A stretch of 64,000 nucleotides of DNA from Poriferisodalis sp965262965 (GCF_965262965.1 NZ_OZ253573.1:1612001-1676000), one strand, 5' to 3'; counted from the first letter of the stretch, positions 7,275 through 16,778 are shown. Notes: generated by a model not told the origin, from the sequence alone. Program-made: numbers and translations.

Positions 7275-10200
7275 GACGTGACCACGCGTTCCAGCGTGTC
7301 GCCCTGCCAGCTATAGCGATCAAGCAGGATCGATTTCAGGCCGGCGTCGCGCACGATCTCGACGATGGACAGCTCGGGCACCGTGCGATGATCGCCCCAC
7401 AATCGCTCGCTGGTGGCGATGAAGTCGAGATCCAACGAGACGAGCAGCCCGAACAGGGCGGCGTGATTGTCCGCGGAGACCTTTGCGAAGGCGTCGTCGA
7501 GCAGCACGAACCGTGCGATGCCCATCTCGCGGGTGCCCGGCTGAGCGCCTGCTTCAGCGAGTGCGTCGTAGGACGCGGCCACCGCCACGAACAGCGGCAG
7601 ATACGTGACGAGCTTCTTCTCGCCCTCCGAAAGCGGCGTCCGGCGGCTGAGCCTCCCCTCAGGCGCTTCCGGGCGTGTCACCATCACGTCGAGGTCGTGC
7701 CACGTCTTGTAGTCGAGCGTCTCGGCGATGAGCTGGCGGTAGGACGCGTCAGGCTGATCGGCGCGCGCTGCGTCGAGCCGTTGCGACAGCGCGTCGCGGA
7801 CTTCGGCGATCTCGTCGGGCGTGCGCAGATCGGGCGGCTTGGCGAGCAGCTTGACCATGTGCTTCGTCGAGGCGTCAAGCTCGGGCGAGCGTCGCCATCG
7901 CAGCCGCACACCCACTCGGTGCGCGGTGGCAACCGAGCGGAGCCGCTCGTTCGTGAGCTCGATCAGGTGCCCTGCGCCGTGCATTTTTTCTGCGATTTCC
8001 TTGGCGATCAGCCCTTGCAGGAGTTCTCGCAGTGCATCTTGCTGCTTGCGGTCGAGCAGGCCAGCGAGCTGGCGGTGCTGAGCACTCGCAACACGCAGTG
8101 CGGCAGGCAGAGTTGCAATGCCCGACGGCCCCGTGACCTCGACGTACAACGGTCTGGCTGGATCGGGCTGGAGTGCCACCGCATCCCAGCCCGCGCCGAG
8201 CGAGTCACGGCGCTGCTGCAGCGACTGGCGCACGCTGTCGGCATTCACCGCCGAGTCGGCTCCGCGTTCACCGTCTGCCGCGGCATTCAGCCGGCCGAGG
8301 TCGTCGAGCGACGCAGCGAGTCCAGCTGAACCGCCGCTCTGTGCTGCGGGCGGTGATGCGGTTTCATCGCTCGCGAGTGCGTCGAAGTAGCCCGGCACCC
8401 TGAGCACCTCTTCGAACTCGACCCGGCAGGTCTCGCACGACTCCTCGCTCCCCGATGCCGCTCGTTGCGCACTTGACGACGCGGCACGCGCTGACGCCCG
8501 GCGTTCAACGGCGTGTTCTTTGCGCCGGCGCGTCTCGGGCAGGCGACGTTCGAGCATCTCGAGGTCGGCAGCGAGCCGGTCACGCTCTTGGCGAATCCGT
8601 TCGTAGTCCGCGCCGACAGTTCGTTCGAGCATGTCCAGGCGGGCTTGCTCTCGGGCTCGTTCTGACTCGGTTTGCGCGAGTCGAGCGCTCGCCTCGTCAC
8701 GCTGAGTGATGTCGTTGCGGCTCTGTGTGGCATAGCGCTCGCATTCCTGAACAGAACGTTGCAACGTCGTGAGTCCGGCGACGCAGGATGACACCAGCCG
8801 GTCGAACTCGGCCACTTCGGCAGCCACGCTGTCCAGCTCAGAACGGTCTCGCGGCAGCGACAGTGTCGTGGCGGTTCGGCGCAGCGCAGTGTCAGCATCA
8901 TTGACGGCTCGCTCGGCTTGCGCCGCGTCGTGTGCTGCATCGCCGTGACGGGCTTCGGCGGCCGCCAATTCGCTGGCTGCTGTGTCCGCAGCGCCAGCCG
9001 CATGTTCGATGCCGCTCGTGTCCGGCAGTGCCGCGCGGTGGCGGTGGAGGTCATCGAGTGATTCCTGCTGCCGATCGCTCAGGTCAACCAGACGCTGCAC
9101 CTCGGCTTGCAGCGTTTCCAGTTCCAGCCGCGCTGCGGCACGTTCGCGTTCCAAGGCATCTCGCCGGGCTGCTGCACCGATGAGCTCTGCGCGCTCCTTG
9201 GAGTGCCGACCACGCAGCAGACCTGATCGGAATGACCCGTCGGAAGCCGCGACGGTGAAGCCCTCGGCATTGACATCGCAGCTGATCGAGTCGAGCAGAC
9301 GCGCAACAACGCTTTCGTCAATCGACCCAGCGAGCGCTGCTGGAACCGCCGGGCGCAGCAAGCGGCGCAGGGGGCGTGCGACAGGCGAGGCTGCAACGAC
9401 GACAAGTTCTCCGCTGGCAAGTTCCAGCACATCGTCGGCCGCCACCCGGGCCGCGAGCAGTCCCGCCGCCTCGAGCGCTGCCTCGACGCTGGCGCGTTCG
9501 GGAGCGTCCAGTTCGGGCGCGAAGTCGACAAGGTCCGCGAAGCAGTGATCGGCGACAACTTGCCAGTCGAGCCGAGGCGGTTCAGGCTCGGCTCGGCTCA
9601 AGAGCTTGTCGAGCACAGCTTGCTGGTCGCGAACCGCGTCGCGACTGTCATCAAGAGCCCGACGGGTCTGCGCGACCGTGCCCGTTTGTGCCCCCACGGC
9701 AGCGTCGAACTCGGCGAGCAGGCCCACCCGTAGAGCAGCGATTGACGGTATCTGGTCGCCGCCCGGCAATTCAGCATTTCTTGAGGCCTTTGCGGCAACA
9801 TCGGACGGCGAGCCGACAGACGCACAGAACTTCACTGCCGTCGAGGCCCACACCCCGACTTGGGTTGCCCAGTCACGTTGGGCCGCCGCCAGTGCCGTCC
9901 GCCGCTGCGCATGCTGATCAACGGCCCGTTGCTTGGCATTGGCTGCAACCTGAAGCGCGTCGGTTGCTCGGGTGAACTGTCCTTCGGCCTGATCGCACCG
10001 TGTGCGCGCTTCGGCGACCTGTTTGATGTCACGCCGTCGCTGCTGTGCCGCAGCCGCGGATGCATCAAGACGACGCTTGGCAGGGGTGGCATCGAACGAC
10101 TCAGGGACGGCGATGTCAAGGTCTTCGAGCCGGTGGCGCTCAAAGACCAGCGCGGTGGGCGGACGTTCGGCAAGGCCGCATCGGGCCGCGATCTTCTCGG

Positions 10201-11362
10201 CTTGTGCGAGTCCTCCGTTCAGTTTGTTGAGATCGCCTTCGCTTCGGCCGACGGCACCGATGAGGTCCTCAACCGCGCGCCGCACACGTTCCTCGGCACC
10301 CTCGAGGCTGCGCTGCGCTTCGCCATGCTGCCGACTGAGATTGGTGACGAGATCGCGCACGCCGTCGAGCTGGCGCCCTTCCTGGTAGGCACTCGACTCC
10401 TCGATCGCCGAGATCTGGCTGCGCAGCCGCTCGGTGCCGCGCTGCTCGTCTGCAATCTGGGCCTCAAACCGCACCACCTCGACTTCAGCGGCGTCGACGG
10501 CTTTGCGCGCAGCTGCCTCGTCGCGACGAAAGCGCTGGGCTTCGTCGAGCTGGCGCCGCCCCTGCGCTGCTCGCTGGCGCAGGTCGCTCGCGCAGTACGA
10601 GCGGTAACGATCGAGCAGCCCGCCGACCGCGGACACCGTCCGTTCGAGTTCGGCGACGTTGCGGCGGTGATCTTCGAGGTCGTCGAGCGGTGCCGCTGCG
10701 TCGGTGAGTGCCTGTTCAGAGAGCTGCGGCAGAGCATCGGCGAGATCGAGCGGCAGATCGACATCTATCCGGTCGCCAACTCGCGGATTGCGGACCTTGT
10801 CGAGGAGCCGGATGTGCTGGTCCAAGCTGGCACCGCCGAACAGTCGCTGTTCGATGAGGCGCCGGTATTCCCGCCGATCGCGCTCGGCAAACACCGGGTC
10901 GCCGTCGAGCTTGTCGCGCAGCACCTCGGCTGACAGCGGAACACCGTCGACGACGAGATCGATGTCGATGCCCGGGCGCTTCGAGGTTGCGAACCACCAC
11001 GTCACGACATTGTTGGCCGCCCGGTTCGCCTTGATGCCGCAGCCGCAGACGAAGAACGCGTCGCCGCACCGAAACTCGATCCACAGGTAACCCACAGGCT
11101 GGGAGTCGTCGCGTCCGCCGAGCATCCATGACGCCAACAAGCCGCTCTGATCGCGGGCAGCGTCGATGTTGCGCTGGCGAGCCGTCAGCAGGAACGGCAG
11201 CAGCATGTTCATCGCGGTCGACTTGCCCGAGCCGTTCACGCCTCGCAGCAGCAGCCGACCGCCGGCAAAGTCGAGCACCTCGTCGCCGTACTGGTAGACG
11301 TTCATGATCCCGGCGCGCTCAAGTCGCCAGCGCGTCGGCGGATCGTCAACGGCAGTGCCCAC
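7271..11362 (-). CDS. jetC: Wadjet SMC-like ATPase JetC (TIGR02680 family)
   Basis: A 1363-residue MukB/SMC-like motor and the first gene of the operon. Walker A is GVNGSGKST at residues 41-49. About residues 230-1130 are rich in Ala, Arg, Glu and Gln with heptad-like spacing, as expected for a long antiparallel coiled coil with a hinge. The C-terminal head has the ABC signature LSEGEKK from residue 1244 and Walker B (FVLLDDAF) near residue 1285. All ATPase motifs look intact. The start is a GTG; a downstream ATG at residue 20 is less likely because RWRLERAGI is conserved in the family. The order jetC-A-B-D differs from the usual A-B-C-D. Confidence 0.92.
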   Translation of the reverse strand: MGTAVDDPPTRWRLERAGIMNVYQYGDEVLDFAGGRLLLRGVNGSGKSTAMNMLLPFLLTARQRNIDAARDQSGLLASWMLGGRDDSQPVGYLWIEFRCGDAFFVCGCGIKANRAANNVVTWWFATSKRPGIDIDLVVDGVPLSAEVLRDKLDGDPVFAERDRREYRRLIEQRLFGGASLDQHIRLLDKVRNPRVGDRIDVDLPLDLADALPQLSEQALTDAAAPLDDLEDHRRNVAELERTVSAVGGLLDRYRSYCASDLRQRAAQGRRQLDEAQRFRRDEAAARKAVDAAEVEVVRFEAQIADEQRGTERLRSQISAIEESSAYQEGRQLDGVRDLVTNLSRQHGEAQRSLEGAEERVRRAVEDLIGAVGRSEGDLNKLNGGLAQAEKIAARCGLAERPPTALVFERHRLEDLDIAVPESFDATPAKRRLDASAAAAQQRRRDIKQVAEARTRCDQAEGQFTRATDALQVAANAKQRAVDQHAQRRTALAAAQRDWATQVGVWASTAVKFCASVGSPSDVAAKASRNAELPGGDQIPSIAALRVGLLAEFDAAVGAQTGTVAQTRRALDDSRDAVRDQQAVLDKLLSRAEPEPPRLDWQVVADHCFADLVDFAPELDAPERASVEAALEAAGLLAARVAADDVLELASGELVVVAASPVARPLRRLLRPAVPAALAGSIDESVVARLLDSISCDVNAEGFTVAASDGSFRSGLLRGRHSKERAELIGAAARRDALERERAAARLELETLQAEVQRLVDLSDRQQESLDDLHRHRAALPDTSGIEHAAGAADTAASELAAAEARHGDAAHDAAQAERAVNDADTALRRTATTLSLPRDRSELDSVAAEVAEFDRLVSSCVAGLTTLQRSVQECERYATQSRNDITQRDEASARLAQTESERAREQARLDMLERTVGADYERIRQERDRLAADLEMLERRLPETRRRKEHAVERRASARAASSSAQRAASGSEESCETCRVEFEEVLRVPGYFDALASDETASPPAAQSGGSAGLAASLDDLGRLNAAADGERGADSAVNADSVRQSLQQRRDSLGAGWDAVALQPDPARPLYVEVTGPSGIATLPAALRVASAQHRQLAGLLDRKQQDALRELLQGLIAKEIAEKMHGAGHLIELTNERLRSVATAHRVGVRLRWRRSPELDASTKHMVKLLAKPPDLRTPDEIAEVRDALSQRLDAARADQPDASYRQLIAETLDYKTWHDLDVMVTRPEAPEGRLSRRTPLSEGEKKLVTYLPLFVAVAASYDALAEAGAQPGTREMGIARFVLLDDAFAKVSADNHAALFGLLVSLDLDFIATSERLWGDHRTVPELSIVEIVRDAGLKSILLDRYSWQGDTLERVVTS

Positions 11363-11489
11363 GGCGCAGAACGTAGCTACTGCATGTCACATGAACACGC
11401 GTCTCGTTCGGCATGCGGCCGGTGCTTGCCCAGTTGGCAGACGACTGCGCCGAACCTCGCCAGAGGAACTCAGTGTGCAGCGCGCCGTG

Positions 11490-12224
11490 CTACACGGCCG
11501 GGACGACTCTGAACGCTTCGGCGAGGCGACCGTTCGCGAGTCCCCCGGCGCGGGCGGTCTCGGTGCACCACTCGCGCAGGCGGCCGTCGAGGTCTTCCAT
11601 GTTCTCGGTCTGGCTGCGGTGCTCGCGCAGCGCCGCCACCTTGGCGTCGAACGTGTCGGTGATGTCGATGTAGCGGTTCGGTTCGGTCCCGATCAGCCAC
11701 AGCTCTTCCACGGTGTGCGGCTGATGGCCCTCGTCGAGCAGCTCAGGGAACGCACGAGGGTTACGGGAATCGGGGTAGACGGCAGCCAGCGCCGCAGTCG
11801 CGGTGGCCAGATGATCGGGATGCGAGATGTAGATCCGGTCCCAGTCCGGGATCGTCGTCTGGCAGATCACGACGTCGGGGCGGACCATGCGGATCACCCG
11901 TGCGATGTCGCGCCGCAGTCCGAGGTCGGCAACGACCATGCCGTCGGGATGCCCCAGCCAGTGCAGCTCGCTGACGCCAACGCACCCAGCGGCGGCGGTC
12001 TGCTCGGCCTGCCGAAGCGCTGCCAGCTCTTCGGTCGTGTGCTCGAGGTCGTCGCCGCCGGCATCCCCGCTCGTTGCCAGGCAATACTCAACATGACTGC
12101 CTGCGGACGTCAGCAATGCGACCGTCCCCGCCATCCCGAAGTCGATGTCGTCGGGATGCGCGACGACGATCAGTACCCGCGACGGCGCTTCTAGCTCGCC
12201 GCTGTCCGTGACGATGGAGCCCAT
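11490..12224 (-). CDS. PIG-L family deacetylase
   Basis: A 244-residue protein with the zinc-binding AHPDD motif near residue 22 (VLIVVAHPDDIDFGMAGTV) and a second histidine block ISHPDHLATATAAL. PIG-L enzymes remove acetyl groups from N-acetylglucosaminyl compounds; relatives act in mycothiol or bacillithiol synthesis, on antibiotics, or on glycolipids. An mshC gene lies about 50 kb away in this window, but this protein is not clearly MshB or Mca, so the substrate is open. It lies 36 bases after nfuA on the same strand and may share its transcript. No signal peptide is seen, so it is cytoplasmic. Confidence 0.85.
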   Translation of the reverse strand: MGSIVTDSGELEAPSRVLIVVAHPDDIDFGMAGTVALLTSAGSHVEYCLATSGDAGGDDLEHTTEELAALRQAEQTAAAGCVGVSELHWLGHPDGMVVADLGLRRDIARVIRMVRPDVVICQTTIPDWDRIYISHPDHLATATAALAAVYPDSRNPRAFPELLDEGHQPHTVEELWLIGTEPNRYIDITDTFDAKVAALREHRSQTENMEDLDGRLREWCTETARAGGLANGRLAEAFRVVPAV

Positions 12225-12260
12225 GCAGATCGAACGATCGGTGCGATCGATGTCGCCGGG

Positions 12261-12908
12261 TCAGTCGAAGTACGGGTTCTCGCCAGAGTCGTGATCGGTG
12301 ACGTCGACCACTCGCTCGACCTCGGGAATCAGCTCGCGCAGCGTCTTCTCGATGCCGGCGGTGACCGTGGCATTGGCCATACCGCAGCCCTGGCAGCCTC
12401 CGCCGAGACGAACAACGACGGTGTCGCCGTCGACCGTCACCAGTTCGGCGAAACCGCCGTGGGCGGCAATCGACGGGTTGATGCGCTTAGTGAGCACTTC
12501 ATGGACGTTTTCCTCGACCGTGCCGTCAAGCTCGAGCGCAGCGTTTGGGCCAAGATCGGGCCGGTTCGGGTTGCGCAGCACGAGGCCCGGTTGATTCGAA
12601 TTGGACGGCAAGTCGAGCGAGGCGCCGTCGAGCTTGGCGACATCGCGGTCGGGAATCAACACCGTCAAGCCGCCGCCGACCGCGAACGGCACGTCGGAAG
12701 AGTCGGCTTCGGCCAGCAGCTCGAAGGCGAGGTCGTAGGTGTAGTCGACACCCTGCGCACCCGTTACCTCGATGCGAAGCGCCAGCTGGTCGCCGTCGAC
12801 CTCGCTGTCGCGCAGCTCGATCACCTTGGAGAGCGCTACCGGCGCGACATCAAATGTCTCGCGTCGCGCCTCCATCACCGACTCGCGCACTGCATCGTGG
12901 AGGGCCAT
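12261..12908 (-). CDS. nfuA: NfuA-like Fe-S cluster carrier
   Basis: The start is set at ATG 12908 (MALHDAVRESV), because the upstream extension of the frame runs into the promoter region of the divergent gene. Of about 215 residues, the first 110 resemble a degenerate A-type (HesB-like) scaffold domain, and residues 130-190 are a NifU C-terminal domain with the CxxC motif GGCQGCGMA (Cys172 and Cys175) that binds a 4Fe-4S cluster shared by two subunits. It would hand clusters to apo-enzymes. The divergent neighbour is acuI, with about 150 bases between the two starts. Confidence 0.85.
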   Translation of the reverse strand: MALHDAVRESVMEARRETFDVAPVALSKVIELRDSEVDGDQLALRIEVTGAQGVDYTYDLAFELLAEADSSDVPFAVGGGLTVLIPDRDVAKLDGASLDLPSNSNQPGLVLRNPNRPDLGPNAALELDGTVEENVHEVLTKRINPSIAAHGGFAELVTVDGDTVVVRLGGGCQGCGMANATVTAGIEKTLRELIPEVERVVDVTDHDSGENPYFD

Positions 12909-13057
12909 GACCGAGAGCCTACTGATGCGCTGCGACAAGCCCTTGGGCAGGCTGCGGCTCGGCAACGGCATCGCGGTAGTGTCCGGCCGATTCGCCGGGA
13001 TGCGCGGCTCGGATCCGCGACACCGGACCGGCGAAGCGAACGCGAGGAGAACGACCG

Positions 13058-14041
13058 ATGGCATTCCGTGCGCTGATGCTCCATGAACAGGACCGCAAGG
13101 TCACCGCTGAGCTGGCCGATGTCGACGAGGCCCAGCTGCCGGACGGCAACGTCACGGTTGCGGTGGAATACAGCACCCTCAACTACAAGGACGGGATGAT
13201 CCTGGGCGGCATCGGCCGGCTGGTGCGCAACTACCCCCACGTGCCAGGTATCGACTTCGCCGGCGTGGTGGAAGCATCGGACGACGGCCGGTTTGCTGCG
13301 GGCGATCGCGTCGTGCTGACCGGATGGCGTGTCGGAGAGGTGCATTGGGGCGGCTACGCCGAGCAGGCACGCGTCAACGGTGACTGGCTGGTCCGGCTGC
13401 CCGACGGGCTGTCCACCCTCGACGCCATGACCATCGGCACCGCTGGATTCACCTCGATGCTCGCGATGGCTGCGCTTGAGGACCATGGCATCGGTTCTGG
13501 GCCGGTGTTGGTCACTGGCGCCGCCGGTGGCGTCGGCAGCGTGGCAATCCAGCTGCTGTCCGCCGCAGGGCACGAAGTTGCCGCCTCGACCGGCCGACCT
13601 CTAACAGCCGACTACCTCCGCAGCCTCGGCGCCACCGAGATCATCGACCGGGCCGAGCTGGCAGAGCCACCGCAGCGACCGCTGGCCGGCGAGCGATTCG
13701 GCGGCTGCGTTGATGCAGTCGGCGGCACGACGCTCGCCAACGCGCTCACGCAGATGTCGTATGGATCCAGCGTGGCGGCCTGCGGACTTGCGGGCGGCAA
13801 CGGCTTGGACACCACGGTGATCCCCTTCTTGCTGCGCGGCGTGAATCTGCTGGGCATTGACTCGGTCATGTGTGCGTTCGAGCCGCGCCAGCGAGCCTGG
13901 GAACGTCTCGATCAGCTGGCCGACCGTGACCTGCTGGCCTCGATGGCCACGACGGTGGGACTCGGCGACGTCGCTGCGCTGGGGCCGAAGATCCTTGCCG
14001 GTGAGGTGAAGGGCCGCACCGTCGTGGACGTGCGCGCCTGA
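13058..14041 (+). CDS. acuI: Acrylyl-CoA reductase / YhdH-type quinone oxidoreductase
   Basis: A 327-residue medium-chain dehydrogenase. It has the YhdH/AcuI hallmarks: STLNYKDGMILGG near the N-terminus, PHVPGIDFAGVVE, and a Rossmann segment VTGAAGGVGSVAIQLLSAAG that binds NADPH. No catalytic zinc ligands are present, as expected for this group. AcuI reduces acrylyl-CoA to propionyl-CoA, for example in DMSP breakdown; propionyl-CoA could then flow toward the acyl-CoA mutase encoded nearby, though the link is only suggestive. A ribosome binding site (GAGGAGA) lies just before the ATG. Function within the family is fairly secure. Confidence 0.85.
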   Translation: MAFRALMLHEQDRKVTAELADVDEAQLPDGNVTVAVEYSTLNYKDGMILGGIGRLVRNYPHVPGIDFAGVVEASDDGRFAAGDRVVLTGWRVGEVHWGGYAEQARVNGDWLVRLPDGLSTLDAMTIGTAGFTSMLAMAALEDHGIGSGPVLVTGAAGGVGSVAIQLLSAAGHEVAASTGRPLTADYLRSLGATEIIDRAELAEPPQRPLAGERFGGCVDAVGGTTLANALTQMSYGSSVAACGLAGGNGLDTTVIPFLLRGVNLLGIDSVMCAFEPRQRAWERLDQLADRDLLASMATTVGLGDVAALGPKILAGEVKGRTVVDVRA

Positions 14042-14046
14042 ATCGG

Positions 14047-14184
14047 CTACAGCACCGAGGTGATCGCGGCAAATCCGGTGAGCAGCATCGCTGCGACGAT
14101 CAGGATCGCGGTCCACCACAATCCTGGGCTGCGCTGGCGCAGGGGGCGGAGATTTCCCGCAGCGTCGTAACGATTCGGTGGCAT
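14047..14184 (-). CDS. 45-residue single-pass membrane protein
   Basis: A short frame between acuI and the lipoprotein gene reads MPPNRYDAAGNLRPLRQRSP, then a hydrophobic segment LWWTAILIVAAMLLTGFAAI, and ends TSVL with a TAG. The basic N-terminal half followed by one transmembrane helix gives a consistent small membrane protein with the N-terminus inside. It starts nine bases after the stop of the DUF4333 lipoprotein gene on the same strand, so the two may be an operon. The family is not recognised. Confidence 0.6.
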   Translation of the reverse strand: MPPNRYDAAGNLRPLRQRSPGLWWTAILIVAAMLLTGFAAITSVL

Positions 14185-14193
14185 CTTGCGGGC

Positions 14194-14709
14194 CTACGAA
14201 CTCTTCAGCTTCCAGACGGTGGTGCCAATCTCGTTCTGGACCTTCACCTCGATGTCCTGAGTGAGATCAGTGCCTGATTGCTCGAGCGTGCACAGGAACG
14301 GCTGGCCCACCGAGACAACCAGATACAGGCTGTCGCCGCAATCGGCCTGAACGTCGAACCCCAGCGCTTCAGCGGCTTCGGCCGCCAGGCTCGCCTCCTT
14401 CGCGATCACCTGCATCACGGCATGACGAGGACGGATCTCCTTGCGGCCCTGCTCATCGATGATGGTGACTTGCGCCTCGTAGAACTCGTTCTCCACCAGA
14501 CCATCGCACAGGAAACTGGATCCGGGCCGGATCGGAGCGTCGGGAGGACAGTCGATGTCTGAAATCTCCGCTGGCGCCACCACGCTCTGCAGGTAGTTCT
14601 GCACCTCGCGCTCGATCGCAGTCTGTTCCGGGTCCCCGCCGCATGCAGCTGCGAGCAGGACGACGGTCGCCACAAGTGCAGCGAGCCTCGCTGACCGCTT
14701 TTTCGGCAT
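14194..14709 (-). CDS. DUF4333-type lipoprotein
   Basis: The start is placed at ATG 14709 because the following residues form a lipoprotein signal: MPKKRSARLAALVATVVLLA, then the lipobox AACGGD with the lipidated Cys. The mature part holds two repeats of a domain of the DUF4333 type seen in actinobacterial lipoproteins (one with DCPPDAPIRPGSSFLCDG, one with DCGDSLYLVVSVGQPFLCTL), each with a pair of Cys that could form a disulfide. It would sit on the outer face of the cytoplasmic membrane. The function of the family is unknown. A longer frame upstream is ignored because it would hide the signal peptide. Confidence 0.8.
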   Translation of the reverse strand: MPKKRSARLAALVATVVLLAAACGGDPEQTAIEREVQNYLQSVVAPAEISDIDCPPDAPIRPGSSFLCDGLVENEFYEAQVTIIDEQGRKEIRPRHAVMQVIAKEASLAAEAAEALGFDVQADCGDSLYLVVSVGQPFLCTLEQSGTDLTQDIEVKVQNEIGTTVWKLKSS

Positions 14710-15041
14710 CGGCGGCACGGTTCGCAGCGGCGCCGATCGCCCTCGCATACGGTCTGACTCCAGTGCGGATGGTCTCTGCAATGTGCCGACCTCCCCCTGG
14801 GGCTGACGGGACATTAGCTCATCGCAGGAACTGCTCACGCGCTCAGCAGACGGGGCGAAACCGCAGGTCATCGGCACTGTCCGAGAAATCGAAGTGCAGA
14901 ACGCGGATGCACCCCGAAGCATTCGGCAGATGTCCGGCTACGGCGACGCTTCTGAACAAACCCACCGATGGTTGGCGACCTGCGTTGTGAAGCCAGTCGT
15001 CTCCTGCTCTCGTGTGCTGCGCTCACGGGCTGCTCGGCCCC
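14710..15041. other. Intergenic region without a recognisable gene
   Basis: About 330 bases between the lipoprotein start and the end of the acyl-CoA mutase gene. I looked for tRNA arms, hairpins with T-runs and short frames and saw nothing convincing. It should contain the lipoprotein promoter at its left side and the mutase transcription end at its right side. Confidence 0.5.
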
Positions 15042-16682
15042 CTAGATGAACGGGCGCTCCTGGAAGCGCCCGAAGACTTCGGCCAGAGTGTTGGTGACTT
15101 CGCCCACCGTGGCGCGCGAACGCACCGTCTCGATCAGTTGCGGCATGAGGTTGACATCGGTCTCAGCCGCGCGACGCAGCGACACCAGCGCCTCGTCGAC
15201 CGCTGCCTGATTGCGGTGGGCCCGCACCTGTGCCAGCCGCTTGATCTGCCTCTGCTCATCGTCGTTGGTGATCTTCAGCAGCTCGATGTCGTCGTCGGAG
15301 CTGCCCTCGGTGAATGCGCTCGCCCCGACGACCACACGCCGGCCTGCATTCACCTTCTTCTCGAACTCGTACGCGGCATCGGCGATCCCGGACTGGTACC
15401 AGCCCTCGTCGATCAGCCGGAACGCACCCTCGAGCATCGAGCCGTCTCCCGCAGCGTCGATGTGGGCGAACATCTCCTCGGCCTCGGCTTCGAGCTTGTC
15501 GGTGAGCTCTTCGATGAACCAGCTGCCGCCGAGCGGGTCGATGACGTTGGCCGCTCCGCTCTCGTGAGCGATGATCTGCTGGGTCCGCAGCGCGATGCGA
15601 GCTGCCTTGTCGGTCGGCAGCGCCAGCGCCTCGTCCATCGAGTTGGTGTGCAGGCTCTGGGTGCCGCCCAGCACGCCGGCGAGCGCCTCGATCGCGGTGC
15701 GGGCGATGTTGATCTCGGGCTGCTGGGCCGTGAGGGACACCCCCGCCGTCTGCGTGTGAAAGCGGAGCATCATCGACCGCTCGTCCTGGGCGCCGTAGCG
15801 ATCGCGCATCCAGCGCGCCCAGATGCGCCGCGCAGCGCGGTACTTGGCGATCTCTTCGAAGAAATCGATGTGCGCGTTGAAGAAGAAGCTGAGACGAGGC
15901 GCGAACTCGTCGGTGGACAACCCCCGCTGCGCGGCGGACTCGACGTAGGCGAAGCCGTTTGCAAGTGTGAACGCAAGCTCTTGGGCCGCGGTGGAGCCGG
16001 CTTCGCGGATGTGGTAGCCGCTGATGGACACCGAGTTCCATCGGGGCATCTCGTTGGTCGCGAACTCAATGGTGTCGGCGACCAGGCGCATGGACGGGCG
16101 TGGCGGATACACCCACTCCTTTTGGGCTTGGTACTCCTTCAAGATGTCGTTTTGGAGCGTGCCGCCGAGGTTGCGGCGATCAGCACCCTGTTCCTCGGCG
16201 TTGGCGACGAACATGGCCCAGACAGTCGCAGCGGGGGCGTTGATGGTCATCGACGTCGTGGTGGCCTCGAGGTCGATTCCGTCGTACAGCGTGGCCATGT
16301 CACAGACGCTGTCGACGGCCACACCGCAGCGGCCCACCTCGCCGAGCGACATGACATCGTCGGAGTCGAGGCCCATGAGCGTGGGCATGTCGAATGCCGT
16401 GGACAGCCCGCCGCCGCCGGCAGCCAGGATCTCGTGGAAGCGCGCGTTGGTGTCCTCTGGGGTGCCGAAGCCAGCGAACATCCGCATGGTCCACAGGCGG
16501 CCCCGGTAGCCGCTCGCGTGCACGCCGCGCGTATACGGGTACTGACCCGGCCAGCCGACCGCCGCGTCAGGTTCGCCGTCGGGCGCGTAAAGGGGATCGA
16601 GCTCGATGCCGCTCATCGTCTCGAAATCGGCGTCGCGCACCCGTGTGGCCTCAAGTTCTGACTGCCAGCGCTCGCGTGTCAC
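15042..16682 (-). CDS. Acyl-CoA mutase large subunit (methylmalonyl-CoA mutase family)
   Basis: A 546-residue TIM-barrel protein of the B12-dependent mutase family. Family signatures include the YPYTRGVHASGYRGRLWTMR block near residue 50, LSTAFDMPTLMGLDSD near residue 95, TINAPAATVWAMFVANAEEQ and SISGYHIREAG. It stops after the barrel, so the cobalamin-binding domain must come from a separate small subunit, as in MeaA/HcmA-type or archaeal methylmalonyl-CoA mutases. No small-subunit gene lies next to it. It rearranges the carbon skeleton of an acyl-CoA (methylmalonyl, isobutyryl, ethylmalonyl or hydroxyisobutyryl types are all possible). The exact substrate cannot be told from the sequence by eye. 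Confidence 0.85.
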   Translation of the reverse strand: MTRERWQSELEATRVRDADFETMSGIELDPLYAPDGEPDAAVGWPGQYPYTRGVHASGYRGRLWTMRMFAGFGTPEDTNARFHEILAAGGGGLSTAFDMPTLMGLDSDDVMSLGEVGRCGVAVDSVCDMATLYDGIDLEATTTSMTINAPAATVWAMFVANAEEQGADRRNLGGTLQNDILKEYQAQKEWVYPPRPSMRLVADTIEFATNEMPRWNSVSISGYHIREAGSTAAQELAFTLANGFAYVESAAQRGLSTDEFAPRLSFFFNAHIDFFEEIAKYRAARRIWARWMRDRYGAQDERSMMLRFHTQTAGVSLTAQQPEINIARTAIEALAGVLGGTQSLHTNSMDEALALPTDKAARIALRTQQIIAHESGAANVIDPLGGSWFIEELTDKLEAEAEEMFAHIDAAGDGSMLEGAFRLIDEGWYQSGIADAAYEFEKKVNAGRRVVVGASAFTEGSSDDDIELLKITNDDEQRQIKRLAQVRAHRNQAAVDEALVSLRRAAETDVNLMPQLIETVRSRATVGEVTNTLAEVFGRFQERPFI

Positions 16683-16778
16683 AGCGGTGCCTCCTGTCGC
16701 CTGCGGCGTCGTCGATCACTCTCGAATACGACGCTCGCAGTGTACGCAGCAGGTGTGATTCGCTCAGTTTTCGATCGC

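Noticed and set aside
7388..8329. Plus-strand frame opposite jetC
   Set aside because: Antisense to a motif-complete JetC; composition is Arg/Val/Glu with no recognisable domain.
14710..15041. Possible tRNA in the gap before the mutase gene
   Set aside because: No T-loop consensus and no acceptor stem pairing were found.
15012..16661. Long plus-strand frame opposite the acyl-CoA mutase
   Set aside because: It mirrors the mutase gene on the other strand and has no protein family features; long antisense frames are expected at this G+C content.
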